A stretch of 64,000 nt of DNA, taken from positions 2,852,001 through 2,916,000 of the forward strand of contig NZ_CP035283.1 in assembly GCF_004103755.1 (NCBI RefSeq), read 5' to 3'. Below the pieces are notes generated by a model, which was not told where the DNA came from, did not search any database, and worked only from the letters and a program-made list of their open reading frames with translations. Made by a program: the position numbers and the translations under genes. This stretch comes from Caproiciproducens sp. NJN-50. Lineage in GTDB: Bacteria > Bacillota > Clostridia > Oscillospirales > Acutalibacteraceae. The first letter of the stretch is position 1. The number at the start of each line of letters is the position of its first letter. Shown piece after piece: positions 8,214 to 17,036 of this stretch.

Positions 8214-9709
8214 TCCGGCCCCCTCTTTTCCAGCGGAAGGAACGCGGGATTTCCCAGAACGTTCCCATCCGCGTCGAACCGGGACCCGTGACAGGGACAG
8301 TCCCACGTATGCTCTTCCGGATTCCACCGCAGAGGGCAGCGCATGTGCGTGCAGAATGGCTTGACCCCGTGCAGGTTCCCATCCTCGTCGCGGTAGGCTC
8401 CGATTTTCGCGCCGTCAAATTCCACGATCCCCCCTTCTCCGTCCTTCAGCTCCGCCACGCCGCCTTTGGGGATTTCCGTATATCCCCGCAAAAAATTCTC
8501 CGCCGTGTCCGCAGCCTCCCGAAAGAACTTCCCGGCCTGCATCCCAAGATCCACGCGTTTAGGCGAAAAGACATCGGCCACTTCGCTTTTGCCGGAAACA
8601 ATCAGGTCAGACAGAAGGTTAGCCGCCGCCATGCTGCCCGTCATTCCCCATTTCCGGAAACCCGTCGCAAGATAGACGCGGTCGCCAAACTGCCGGTAGC
8701 GTCCGATCAGGGGAATCCCGTCGTTCGTTTCGCAGTCCTGCGCCGACCAGCGGCAGGCGACGGATGAGGCCGGGTAGAGCTTTTTCGCCTCCTCCTCCAG
8801 TTTCTCAAAGTGGGACACGTCGGTCTCATGCCCCGTCTTGTGCGCGCCCCATCCAAGCAGAAGAAGATCTTCTCCGTCCACGCGGGCGCTGCGGAACGAG
8901 AGCCCCGCATCCTCACAGTCAAGGTACATGCCGGCAAGCTCCGGGGCTCCCCGCAGGGCGGCAAGGTAGGAACGGTTCTGTACGATCCGTGCGAAATAGA
9001 ACCCCTTCAGGTTGGTAAACGGGTAATGGGAACAAAGGAGAACGCTTTTGCCGTAAACATGGCCCGTTCCGGTCAGGATCCTGTTGTCGTCCAGGGCAAC
9101 GGCCGGCGTGTTTTCATAGATCTTTACGCCGCGGTCCCGAAGGATCTCCGCGAGGCGGCAGGCGAATTTCATCGGGTGGAACTTTGCCTGCCCCGAAAAC
9201 CGGACCGCCCCCAGTGTCGGAAACGGCAGTTCTTCGCACCGCTCCGTGAACGACGCTTCGATGGACAGCCGTCGGGCCGCCTCCGCCTCCTCCTTCACAC
9301 GCTGCGCTCCCTCCGGCGTACAGGCATAAAGATAAGCGTCGCAGGGGACAAAATCGCAGTCGATGCTCTCCGTCCGCACGATCTGCACAAAGCGTGAGAC
9401 CGCTTCTTCATTCGCCTTCGCATACTGCCAGGCGGCCTTGGTGCCCATCCCCTTTTCCAGCGCGGCGTAAATCAGGCCGTGCTGAGAAGTGATTTTCCCC
9501 GTCGTTCCTGCGGTCGTTCCGTTCAGGATTTTGCCCGCTTCAAGAATTACGATATCCCGCACCCCCTTGCGCAGCAGCTCGTAAGCGCACAAAAGGCCGC
9601 AGAGTCCTCCCCCTACAATCACCGCGTCAGCATTGCAGTCCCCGTTCAGCCTGGGGAACTCGGGTGGTTTTACCGTCTGCCAACAGGATTGAAACCGGTG
9701 CTCCTCCAT
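8210..9709 (-). CDS. FAD-dependent oxidoreductase with C-terminal Rieske [2Fe-2S] domain
   Basis: 499 residues. An N-terminal dinucleotide fold (ADAVIVGGGLCGLLCAYEL, near residue 30) and a DadA-like FAD body occupy residues 1-430. A Rieske domain follows, with CTHMRC near 451 and CPCHGSRF near 470, giving the full C-x-H and C-x-x-H ligand pairs. The layout matches Bacillus YhfW-type proteins. The ATG at 9709 fits the family N-terminus; an ATG at 9760 is possible. It is divergent from tetR, and the operator at 9874-9886 is close to its own upstream region, so joint control is likely. A weak minus-strand promoter (TTGCTC-N16-CATAAT, 9841-9868) is visible. Confidence 0.88.
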   Translation of the reverse strand: MEEHRFQSCWQTVKPPEFPRLNGDCNADAVIVGGGLCGLLCAYELLRKGVRDIVILEAGKILNGTTAGTTGKITSQHGLIYAALEKGMGTKAAWQYAKANEEAVSRFVQIVRTESIDCDFVPCDAYLYACTPEGAQRVKEEAEAARRLSIEASFTERCEELPFPTLGAVRFSGQAKFHPMKFACRLAEILRDRGVKIYENTPAVALDDNRILTGTGHVYGKSVLLCSHYPFTNLKGFYFARIVQNRSYLAALRGAPELAGMYLDCEDAGLSFRSARVDGEDLLLLGWGAHKTGHETDVSHFEKLEEEAKKLYPASSVACRWSAQDCETNDGIPLIGRYRQFGDRVYLATGFRKWGMTGSMAAANLLSDLIVSGKSEVADVFSPKRVDLGMQAGKFFREAADTAENFLRGYTEIPKGGVAELKDGEGGIVEFDGAKIGAYRDEDGNLHGVKPFCTHMRCPLRWNPEEHTWDCPCHGSRFDADGNVLGNPAFLPLEKRGPD

Positions 9710-9872
9710 CCTTTCGATCACATCCTTTTGCCATATTTTTACCGGCTTTGGGGAAATCATTCGCCCCTGGACCAATTCGTCCGACCCGATCCGCTAATCG
9801 GCGGTATCATGCCCAGTTTTCGTCAAGTCCCTCTTCCGCAATTATGCAAAACCATGAATTTTGAGCAAGAGA

Positions 9873-9932
9873 TTGACTATTAGTCATTTTTGATTTATAC
9901 TAGCAGCGCAAAGAATAAATGACCATTAGTCA
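9873..9932 (+). promoter_or_regulatory. tetR-mmpL promoter with two TGAC-N5-GTCA operators
   Basis: A near-consensus promoter, TTGACT (9873-9878), 17-bp spacer, TATACT (9896-9901), faces tetR. TGACTATTAGTCA (9874-9886), a perfect palindrome, covers the -35 box. TGACCATTAGTCA (9920-9932) lies just downstream of the expected start. Two matched sites bracketing a promoter beside a tetR gene indicate autorepression. Confidence 0.8.
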
Positions 9933-9953
9933 TTTTTTAAAAGGTGGTCTCTT

Positions 9954-10544
9954 ATGGGAGGAAAACTGCTGGAAAATAAGAAAATCAAGATGGCAAAGCT
10001 CTACGACGCGGCCTACGACCTGTTCACCTCAAAGGGTGTCCACGCCACCGTGGTGGATGAAATCGTGCGCCGGGCCGGCGTGGCAAAGGGGACCTTCTAC
10101 CTTTATTGCACGGATAAATACGACCTTGTGAACAAAGTGATCCTGAAAAGGACCTCCGGGATGCTCGAAAGGACCATGAAGGCGCTGGCGCATGAAAAAG
10201 AAAAGCGGTCCCTCAGTTTCCAGGAGAGCGTCGTCTTTTTCGTCGATTCCCTGGTCCAGGCGTTCCGGAACGACACCCCCTTCCTGGAGCTGGTTTTCAA
10301 AAACCTGTCCCCTTCCCTGTTCGAGCGCCTCTTCGGCTGTACGGAACTTGAGGATGTGCGCAGGGAGTTCGTTGAGAACTTCACGCTCGGCGGCGGCACC
10401 AGCGAAGCCGCGGGACAGCGCCTTTACCTGATCGTCTGCATGGTCGGCGCCGTCTGCTACAGTTCCCTCATCATGAATATGCCCTATGGATTTGACGAGG
10501 TCCGGCCGGAACTTTACCGGTCGATCGAGAAAATCCTCGCCTGA
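9954..10544 (+). CDS. TetR/AcrR family transcriptional regulator
   Basis: 196 residues with an N-terminal helix-turn-helix (AYDLFTSKGVHATVVDEIV, then GVAKGTFYLYCTDKYDLV) at residues 15-55, followed by an all-helical ligand domain. AAGGTGG precedes the ATG. It is the first gene of an operon with the MMPL exporter and a large secreted protein. The two palindromes in its own promoter are the obvious targets. By analogy with AcrR-type repressors it probably releases the operon when a hydrophobic ligand binds; the ligand is unknown. Confidence 0.92.
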   Translation: MGGKLLENKKIKMAKLYDAAYDLFTSKGVHATVVDEIVRRAGVAKGTFYLYCTDKYDLVNKVILKRTSGMLERTMKALAHEKEKRSLSFQESVVFFVDSLVQAFRNDTPFLELVFKNLSPSLFERLFGCTELEDVRREFVENFTLGGGTSEAAGQRLYLIVCMVGAVCYSSLIMNMPYGFDEVRPELYRSIEKILA

Positions 10545-10601
10545 ACATCCCGGCCCTGCCGCCGGATAGACTTGTATTCACAAGAAACGGAGAGATGCCG
10601 A

Positions 10602-12668
10602 TTGCTTTCCCGATTTGCCAAAATTCTGACCCGCCACCCGACGGTGGTTGCTCTACTTGCCGTCCTGCTGTTGATTCCGTGCGCCTTCGGCTATTTTAAA
10701 ACGGGGGTCAACTACGATATCCTGTCTTATCTCCCCAAAAACCTGGATTCCGTCAAGGGGGAAGACGTTCTGGAAGACACGTTCCACGACGCCGCGACCT
10801 CCATGCTGGTGATCGAGGGCATGCCGGAGAAGGACATCGCCGATTTAAAAGACAAAATCAAAAACGTCCCCGGCGTGAACGACTGCGTGTGGATCGACGA
10901 CATCGCGGATCTGAGCGTCCCGAGAGACATGCTTCCCGATAAGGTAAAAGACCTGTTTTACAGCGACCGCTCCACCATGATGCTCATTACCTACAACGGC
11001 TCCACATCCTCCGAAGAAACGTTCGACGCCATCGCGAACATCAAGAAGCTGCTGAACAAACAGTGCTACCTCAGCGGCTTTTCCGCCATGCAGCGAGACA
11101 TGAAAAACCTTCTGCTGGGAGAAATGCCGTTTTATATTCTGCTTGCGGGCGGGCTCTGCCTGGTCGTGATGTTGTTCTGCATGGAGTCCTGGGTTCTGCC
11201 GTTCGTTTTTCTGGGCGGCATCGGGATCGCCATTATTTACAATATGGGCACCAATGTTTTCCTCGGGGAAATTTCCTACATCACCCAGGCGATCGCGGCC
11301 GTCCTGCAGCTCGCCGTCACCATGGACTACTCCATCTTCCTGATCAACCGCTACGACGAGGAAACCCCGAAATTTGAGGACCGCCGCGACGCGATGGCCA
11401 GCGCGATCCAAAGCACGTTTCTGTCCCTCGCGGGCAGCTCGCTGACCACGGTAGCCGGATTTCTCGCGCTCTGCTTCATGGAGCTTACCATCGGCAAGGA
11501 CATCGGCATCGTCATGATGAAGGGCGTCATCCTCGGCGTACTCAGCACCGTGACCGTTCTGCCGTCCCTGATCCTGCTGTTCGACAAGCCGATCCACAAA
11601 TACAGGCACCGTCCTCTGATTCCAAAATTCGACCGGGGCGCGGACTTCCTGATCCGGCACCGCAGGGTCATGATCCTGCTGCTTCTGCTGCTGATCGGCC
11701 CTTCGTTCTACATGCAGTCCCACGCCGCGGTTTACTACAACCTGGACAAAACCCTGCCCGCGACGCTGGATTCCAGGGTCGCGACCGACAAGCTGAAAAA
11801 AGAATTCGACATGGCGACGACGCACTTCGTCATTCTCGACAACAATCTCCCGTCCTATAAAATGAAGGATATGATCGGGCAGATCAAAGATCTGGACGGC
11901 GTGAAAAACGTGCTGGGCTACGACGACCTGATCGGCCCGGCGGTGCCGGACGACTTCATCCCCCAGAAGGTCAAGGAACTCTGTAAAAAGGACGGGAAGC
12001 AGATCATCATGATCAATTCCCGCTATGCGGCTGCGGACAACAGCGAAAACGCCCAGATCGACCGGATCACAAAGATCACCAAGCAATTCGACCCCTCCTC
12101 CCAGGTGACGGGCGAGGGGGCTCTGACCAAGGACCTGGTTGAAATCGCGGACCACGACTTCACCGTGACGGGCTACATATCCGCCGTGCTGATGCTGGTG
12201 ATCATCGCTTTGGTGTTCAAATCCGCCGCCGTTCCGTTCATTCTGGTATCGGTCATTGAGCTGGCCATATACATTAACCTCGGGGTGCCGTTCCTGACAG
12301 GCGAAACGATTCCGTTTATTTCCCCCATCGTCATCAACTGCGTGCAGATGGGCGCGACCGTCGACTACTCCATCCTGATGACCACGCGCTTCCAGGAGGA
12401 GCTGAAAGCGGGGAAGAGCCGCATGGAGGCGGTCCGGGCCGCCAGCGTCACTTCGTTCCCGTCCATCATCACCAGCTCGCTGGTGTTTTTCTGCGCGACC
12501 ACGGGCGTTTCGTGGATCTCCCAGATGGGGATCATTTCAAGCATCTGCGCGATGCTCGCGCGCGGCGCCATCGTCAGCGCGGTGATCATCATCACCCTGC
12601 TGCCCGCCGTCCTTTACGTAACCGAGCCGTTCCTCCGGAAGCTGAGCTACCATTTTGACACCAACTGA
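10602..12668 (+). CDS. MMPL-family RND transporter
   Basis: 688 residues from a TTG at 10602, seven bases after GGAGAG; no nearby ATG fits. Two tandem halves each hold one N-terminal membrane helix, an extracytoplasmic loop of about 150-170 residues and a bundle of helices. The MMPL signature residues TMDYSIFLINRYDEE and TVDYSILMTTRFQEE occur once per half. Such proteins export lipids or hydrophobic compounds using the proton gradient. It is 57 bp after tetR and 30 bp before the large secreted protein, which probably acts with it at the cell surface. Confidence 0.9.
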   Translation: MLSRFAKILTRHPTVVALLAVLLLIPCAFGYFKTGVNYDILSYLPKNLDSVKGEDVLEDTFHDAATSMLVIEGMPEKDIADLKDKIKNVPGVNDCVWIDDIADLSVPRDMLPDKVKDLFYSDRSTMMLITYNGSTSSEETFDAIANIKKLLNKQCYLSGFSAMQRDMKNLLLGEMPFYILLAGGLCLVVMLFCMESWVLPFVFLGGIGIAIIYNMGTNVFLGEISYITQAIAAVLQLAVTMDYSIFLINRYDEETPKFEDRRDAMASAIQSTFLSLAGSSLTTVAGFLALCFMELTIGKDIGIVMMKGVILGVLSTVTVLPSLILLFDKPIHKYRHRPLIPKFDRGADFLIRHRRVMILLLLLLIGPSFYMQSHAAVYYNLDKTLPATLDSRVATDKLKKEFDMATTHFVILDNNLPSYKMKDMIGQIKDLDGVKNVLGYDDLIGPAVPDDFIPQKVKELCKKDGKQIIMINSRYAAADNSENAQIDRITKITKQFDPSSQVTGEGALTKDLVEIADHDFTVTGYISAVLMLVIIALVFKSAAVPFILVSVIELAIYINLGVPFLTGETIPFISPIVINCVQMGATVDYSILMTTRFQEELKAGKSRMEAVRAASVTSFPSIITSSLVFFCATTGVSWISQMGIISSICAMLARGAIVSAVIIITLLPAVLYVTEPFLRKLSYHFDTN

Positions 12669-12698
12669 AGATTCTTTCCGCAAAGGAGGTTTTTTACC

Positions 12699-15545
12699 AT
12701 GAGAAAAAAGATCTGTTCCCGCGCAGGCCGGATCGGCTGCCTGTTGCTCGCCGTGATTTTTGCGGCGTCCGGGCCCACGGCGGCCGCGGCCAGCGGAGAA
12801 TCGACCAAAAAGGACGAGACCGTCTACGTCAGCCTGAACGCCAGCGGCGGCGTGCTGAACACCACGGTCTCCGACTGGCTGCATTCCAACTCCGGCGCCG
12901 CCCGGGTCGCGGACCGGTCCAACCTGAAGGAGATCAAGAACGTAAAATCCTCGGAACAGCCCGTTCAAACCGGGGAAAGCCTGACCTGGTCCATGGCCGG
13001 CAGCGGCGGCAACGGGGCCGATATTTACTACCAGGGAACGACCGCCGCCGCGACGCCTTTGAAAATTTCCGTTTCCTACTCTCTGAACGGCAAATCTGTA
13101 ACGCCGGAGGAAATCGCCGGAAAATCGGGCAAGGTGAAAATTCGGATCGATGTGAAAAACACCGACGCCCGCACCGTTTCCGTTAACGGGAAGAGCCTCG
13201 TGATGTACACGCCGATGACGGCGGTCGTGGCCGCCACCCTTCCGTCCGACACCTTCCGGAACGTTTCAGTCAGCAAGGGAAAAGTCATCTCCGACGGAAA
13301 CAACCAGTTCGTCACGTTTCTCTGCATGCCGGGCCTCTCGGAAAGCCTTGACCTGAAAAACTGCGGCGTCGACGGATTCGACACGATCGACCTCCCGGAG
13401 AGCCTCGAAATCACGGCGGACGCGGCCAACTTCACCTTGGGCTCGATCGCCGTCGCGGCGACGCCGGAGCTGCCCGACGAGGACGACCTCGGCAGCGAGG
13501 GCAGCATCGACGACCTGAAAGACGACCTCGACAAGCTGGGCCAAATGCAGGACAATATCAATGAGGCCGACCCGGGCAAAGACATCCGTTCCCTGTTCAC
13601 CAACCCGGACCGCACCGCGGCCGCGCGCCTGATCGTGGACGACGTGTTCGACTTTTACGACCTTGACACCGCCGCCCTGGACCTCCTGCCGAAATATGTG
13701 ACCGATCAGAATATCAGCCTGTACGACCGCGTCACGTCGGACATCGACAAGGCAGACCTGAAATACGTGATGGACAACAAGGTCATCCGGGGGCTGAACG
13801 ACCGCCTGACCGACCAGAATGTCGAGAAAGCCAAGACGCTGCTGGGGGATTACGACGACATCGAAACCTTCCAGATCGGCAAGCTGGACCGGGTGATCCA
13901 CGTCCTGGACAAATACGATAAAAATTACGACCATCTGAACGACGCGATGAAAGACGCGAAGCACATCCTGAACCGCCTGGACGAAAGCGACGTCGACACG
14001 CTGGCCGCGCTGAGCGAAACGGACGTGCGAGACTCGCTCGCCAACACGCTGAAAAGCATGCAGGAGCTTTCCTCCTCCGGCCTGCTGTCCCCTTCGTTCC
14101 AGCTGAAGAACAACGATGTGAAGGCCCTGATGGAAGCAATTTTGAGCAATCATCCGGACTTGCTGGAAGAAGCCCTGGAAGGAAAGCTCTCCGCCATGGA
14201 AGACAAAAACGGCCTCATTCCGGTTTCTGACCTGCTCTCCATGCTGCAAAGCTCCGGGCTGGACAGCGCCGCGATCAATACCATTACGGCCAACATGACC
14301 GCCGCCGTCATGGGGGACCCTTCCTCCAACGCGGTGATCCCGCTGACGGATGTCCAATCCGTTTTAGGCCCCCTGCTAAGCAGCCTGCCGGCCGAGCAGC
14401 AGGCCGCGGTTATTCAGCAGCTCGCCGGAATGGCCGATGAAAGCGGGAACGTCGGAGTTCAGGACCTGCTCAGCCTTGCCGGTAGTCTGGGGCTTTCACT
14501 CGATGAGGGCACAACAGCCGAACTGGCCGAAAAGGTTCTGCTGCCGGAGGAGGAAGCGGGAGCACAGATACAGACGCTTCTTCAGGACGGCGATATCAAA
14601 GACGCTCTGCTTTCCGGCATGCTGGATTCTTCCACCATCTCCGGGCTGACGGATTCGCTGAACCGTCTGCTCTCAAGCTCCGCCAGCCTGAATTCGAGCC
14701 TGACAAAGCAGCTCGGCAGCGACTACGTTTCCAAGCTGACGGGCACCATGGCCAACATGGGCCACCTCAAGGGCTACATCGACGACCTTCAGGACGATCT
14801 CGACGATCTCGATGAAGATGACCAGGCGGACCTTGAGGATGATTTCGACGATGCAAAGGACCTGCTGCTGAACAAGGACGACATGGATTATCTGATCACC
14901 TGGGCCAAAAAGCTCAGAAGCATGAAGACCGACATGGACGGCAACACGGAGAACATCTCCATCCTGCGCGACCTGATCAATCTGAACGACGATCCGAAAA
15001 TCAAGAATTTCCGCGCCACGGTGCCGGCTTTGCAGACGGATATGGACGACTCCAGACCGATTCTGGACGCGGTCAAGGCGGAACTTGACGAGCCGGCCAA
15101 CAGCGCCAGCCTGCACAAGATGCCGGAGACGAGCGCGGTGCTGACCCGAATGGAAAACGACATCCGCAGGAACAGGGAAATCATGAATATTTTCCAGCTG
15201 ACCACACAGCCGAACACGGTGTCGCTCTTTCAGGATACCTTCGCCAAGCTGGACGAATTCACGGAAAAGGGCACAACGGACAACATGCTCACCCTCCTGG
15301 ATAAAAAGGACGCGTACACCGATCTGTCCGACCAGTACAAAATCTTTACCGAAGCCGCGGACGGCGCCGAGACCAGTGTGAAATTCGTCTATAAAACGGC
15401 CGAGATCAAAGAGCCTGAAAAAGCTGAGACAAAAGCGGTCCAGACCTCCGAATCCTCCGGCAGCTCCGGATCCGGTTCCGGATTCTGGGGACGGATCCGC
15501 TCCGCGTGGAATAATGCCGCGAGCACGATCAGCCGCCTGTTCTGA
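12699..15545 (+). CDS. Large secreted helical protein, partner of the MMPL exporter
   Basis: 948 residues behind an AAAGGAGG site. A signal peptide (basic start, hydrophobic core, AAAAS cleavage region) covers residues 1-31. A beta-rich domain runs to about 245, and an acidic linker follows (PELPDEDDLGSEG). A long helical, Asp/Leu-rich body with heptad-like runs (DDLQDDLDDLDEDD) comes next, then a Ser/Gly tract near 915-930 and a short amphipathic end. Three units of about 41 residues near 500, 543 and 582 repeat the pattern G/N-x-I/V-P/G-V/L-x-D-L/V. No membrane anchor or sorting signal is visible. Proteins like this commonly follow MMPL genes in Clostridia; the function is unknown. Confidence 0.82.
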   Translation: MRKKICSRAGRIGCLLLAVIFAASGPTAAAASGESTKKDETVYVSLNASGGVLNTTVSDWLHSNSGAARVADRSNLKEIKNVKSSEQPVQTGESLTWSMAGSGGNGADIYYQGTTAAATPLKISVSYSLNGKSVTPEEIAGKSGKVKIRIDVKNTDARTVSVNGKSLVMYTPMTAVVAATLPSDTFRNVSVSKGKVISDGNNQFVTFLCMPGLSESLDLKNCGVDGFDTIDLPESLEITADAANFTLGSIAVAATPELPDEDDLGSEGSIDDLKDDLDKLGQMQDNINEADPGKDIRSLFTNPDRTAAARLIVDDVFDFYDLDTAALDLLPKYVTDQNISLYDRVTSDIDKADLKYVMDNKVIRGLNDRLTDQNVEKAKTLLGDYDDIETFQIGKLDRVIHVLDKYDKNYDHLNDAMKDAKHILNRLDESDVDTLAALSETDVRDSLANTLKSMQELSSSGLLSPSFQLKNNDVKALMEAILSNHPDLLEEALEGKLSAMEDKNGLIPVSDLLSMLQSSGLDSAAINTITANMTAAVMGDPSSNAVIPLTDVQSVLGPLLSSLPAEQQAAVIQQLAGMADESGNVGVQDLLSLAGSLGLSLDEGTTAELAEKVLLPEEEAGAQIQTLLQDGDIKDALLSGMLDSSTISGLTDSLNRLLSSSASLNSSLTKQLGSDYVSKLTGTMANMGHLKGYIDDLQDDLDDLDEDDQADLEDDFDDAKDLLLNKDDMDYLITWAKKLRSMKTDMDGNTENISILRDLINLNDDPKIKNFRATVPALQTDMDDSRPILDAVKAELDEPANSASLHKMPETSAVLTRMENDIRRNREIMNIFQLTTQPNTVSLFQDTFAKLDEFTEKGTTDNMLTLLDKKDAYTDLSDQYKIFTEAADGAETSVKFVYKTAEIKEPEKAETKAVQTSESSGSSGSGSGFWGRIRSAWNNAASTISRLF

Positions 15546-15568
15546 GGAATTGAAAAGCGGCGTAACAC

Positions 15569-15610
15569 GGGCCCGGGCGGCCGGCATCAAAATGCCGGCC
15601 GCCCGGGCCC
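15569..15610. terminator. 19-bp perfect stem-loop between convergent operons
   Basis: GC-rich stem 15569-15587 pairs exactly with 15592-15610 around a CAAA loop. It lies 24 bp after the secreted-protein stop and 34 bp before the end of the leftward Ig-like gene. There is no T-run on either side, so termination would rest on stem strength. Confidence 0.6.
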
Positions 15611-15643
15611 ATTTCCACGCTCAAAAGCGCGGTATCTCTTTCC

Positions 15644-16291
15644 CTAGCTGACAACGACCGTTTCGCTGGCACAGCTGTTGGTCGTCGGATCGATCGCATA
15701 AATCCTCACCGTGCCCGCAGCGACCGCATGAATCTTACCGGTATCCCGGTCCACCGTGGCAATGGAGTCCGAGGATGAAATCCACAGCAATGTTGCCGCG
15801 TTTACCGTTACACCGTTCAGCGCAATACCGCTGATGGTATAGTCGGAACCAGCATTCATGGAGGCGGTCTGCTGTGGAAAAACCAATCCCACCGCACTGC
15901 TGGTAATGGTATGCGCCACGCTGGAGGTGCCGGAAACGGAAATCGGCAAAACCGCTGAAACCCAGTCGTCGGTCGCACCCTTCTTATACCAAAAGCTGAC
16001 CGTCGTTTCGCCCGGGCTGACCGCCGTGACGACAACGCGGTTCTTGCTGTCGATGGAAGCGCATGCGACGGTGTCATCGCCAACGCCCAGATGCAGAACC
16101 CCGAAATAAGTGTCCGACAAATAGCTGCTGTTGGCCGCCAGGCTGACACCCGGCAGATTCACGGTGGAAACCGCGCTTTCCGCCGTCGTGGCGGAAGCCG
16201 TCATCACGGCCCACGTTCCGATCACAAAAACGGCCGTCAAGGCGGAAACCGCCAGTGGAATGAATTTTCTCAGGGATCGAATCCGGCTCAT
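15644..16291 (-). CDS. Secreted protein with bacterial Ig-like (BIG2) domain
   Basis: 215 residues from an ATG preceded by GAGAGGAG. Residues 1-40 form a signal peptide or anchor (basic start, long hydrophobic stretch, ASA). The remainder holds two Ig-like beta sandwiches; the second has the BIG2 pattern ATLLWISSSDSIATVDRDTGKIHAVAAGTVRI. It is the last gene of the MacA/MacB-type operon, 25 bp after the ATPase, so it is probably a surface component or a substrate of the exporter (inference). Confidence 0.8.
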   Translation of the reverse strand: MSRIRSLRKFIPLAVSALTAVFVIGTWAVMTASATTAESAVSTVNLPGVSLAANSSYLSDTYFGVLHLGVGDDTVACASIDSKNRVVVTAVSPGETTVSFWYKKGATDDWVSAVLPISVSGTSSVAHTITSSAVGLVFPQQTASMNAGSDYTISGIALNGVTVNAATLLWISSSDSIATVDRDTGKIHAVAAGTVRIYAIDPTTNSCASETVVVS

Positions 16292-16316
16292 AGTGTTCTC
16301 CTCTCTGTCTTCCCGG

Positions 16317-17015
16317 TCACGCCTGCGCGACGTCTTCCTCATTGCCTTCAAAAAGTTCTCCGTCTATGATTTTAACAATTCTTTTGGCGCTGGTCGCAAC
16401 ATGCCGGTCGTGGGTAATCATGACAATCGTGTTTCCCATTTCGTTCAGCTGCTGAAACAGCTTCAGGACCTCCTCGCCCGTCGAGCGGTCCAGAGCGCCG
16501 GTCGGCTCGTCGGCAAGAAGAAGCTTCGGCGAGCCGACCAGCGCGCGCGCGATCGCCGTCCGCTGCTGCTGCCCGCCCGAAAGCTCGTTCGGCTTGTGTC
16601 CGGCTCGTTCCTTCATCCCGAGGAGGTCCAGCTTTTCCATGGAAAGGGCCTCCGCCTCCTTCCGCGACATTCCGCGGATCAGAAGAGGGATCATGGTGTT
16701 CTGCAGAACGGTATACTTCTGAATCAAATGATATTTCTGAAAAATGAAGCCGATCTGCTGATTCCTCAGAATCGTGAGCTGGGCATCGTTCATGCCGTTG
16801 ACGTGGGACCCCGTCAGCCAGTATTCTCCCTCCTGAAAGCGGTCCATACATCCGATAATATTCATCAGCGTGCTCTTTCCGGAGCCCGATGGGCCGAGGA
16901 TCGCAAGATATTCGCCGTCCATCACATCAAGGGAAATCCCTTTGAGTACTTCCAGCCTGTTTTCCCCCTGATTGTAGAATTTTTTAATCTGTTCCATCCG
17001 GATGATCTGTTCCAA
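16317..17015 (-). CDS. ABC transporter ATP-binding protein (MacB/LolD type)
   Basis: 232 residues. Walker A GPSGSGKST near residue 40, Q-loop IFQKYHLI, signature LSGGQQQR, Walker B LLLADEPTGALD and the switch histidine in MITHDRH are all intact. It is the nucleotide-binding half of a MacB-type transporter; the permease is encoded separately upstream as the gene at 17709-19106. The start is a TTG at 17015 with GGGGGA six bases upstream; an ATG at 16997 would remove six residues. Operon member. Confidence 0.92.
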   Translation of the reverse strand: MEQIIRMEQIKKFYNQGENRLEVLKGISLDVMDGEYLAILGPSGSGKSTLMNIIGCMDRFQEGEYWLTGSHVNGMNDAQLTILRNQQIGFIFQKYHLIQKYTVLQNTMIPLLIRGMSRKEAEALSMEKLDLLGMKERAGHKPNELSGGQQQRTAIARALVGSPKLLLADEPTGALDRSTGEEVLKLFQQLNEMGNTIVMITHDRHVATSAKRIVKIIDGELFEGNEEDVAQA

Positions 17016-17036
17016 ACTTATTCCCCCGATGACACC

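Noticed and set aside
10845..12155. Minus-strand frame inside the MMPL gene
   Set aside because: His/Asp/Gln-rich antisense artefact of high GC codon bias.
13266..14357. Minus-strand 363-codon frame within the secreted-protein gene
   Set aside because: Antisense shadow; the plus-strand frame has signal peptide, RBS and operon context.
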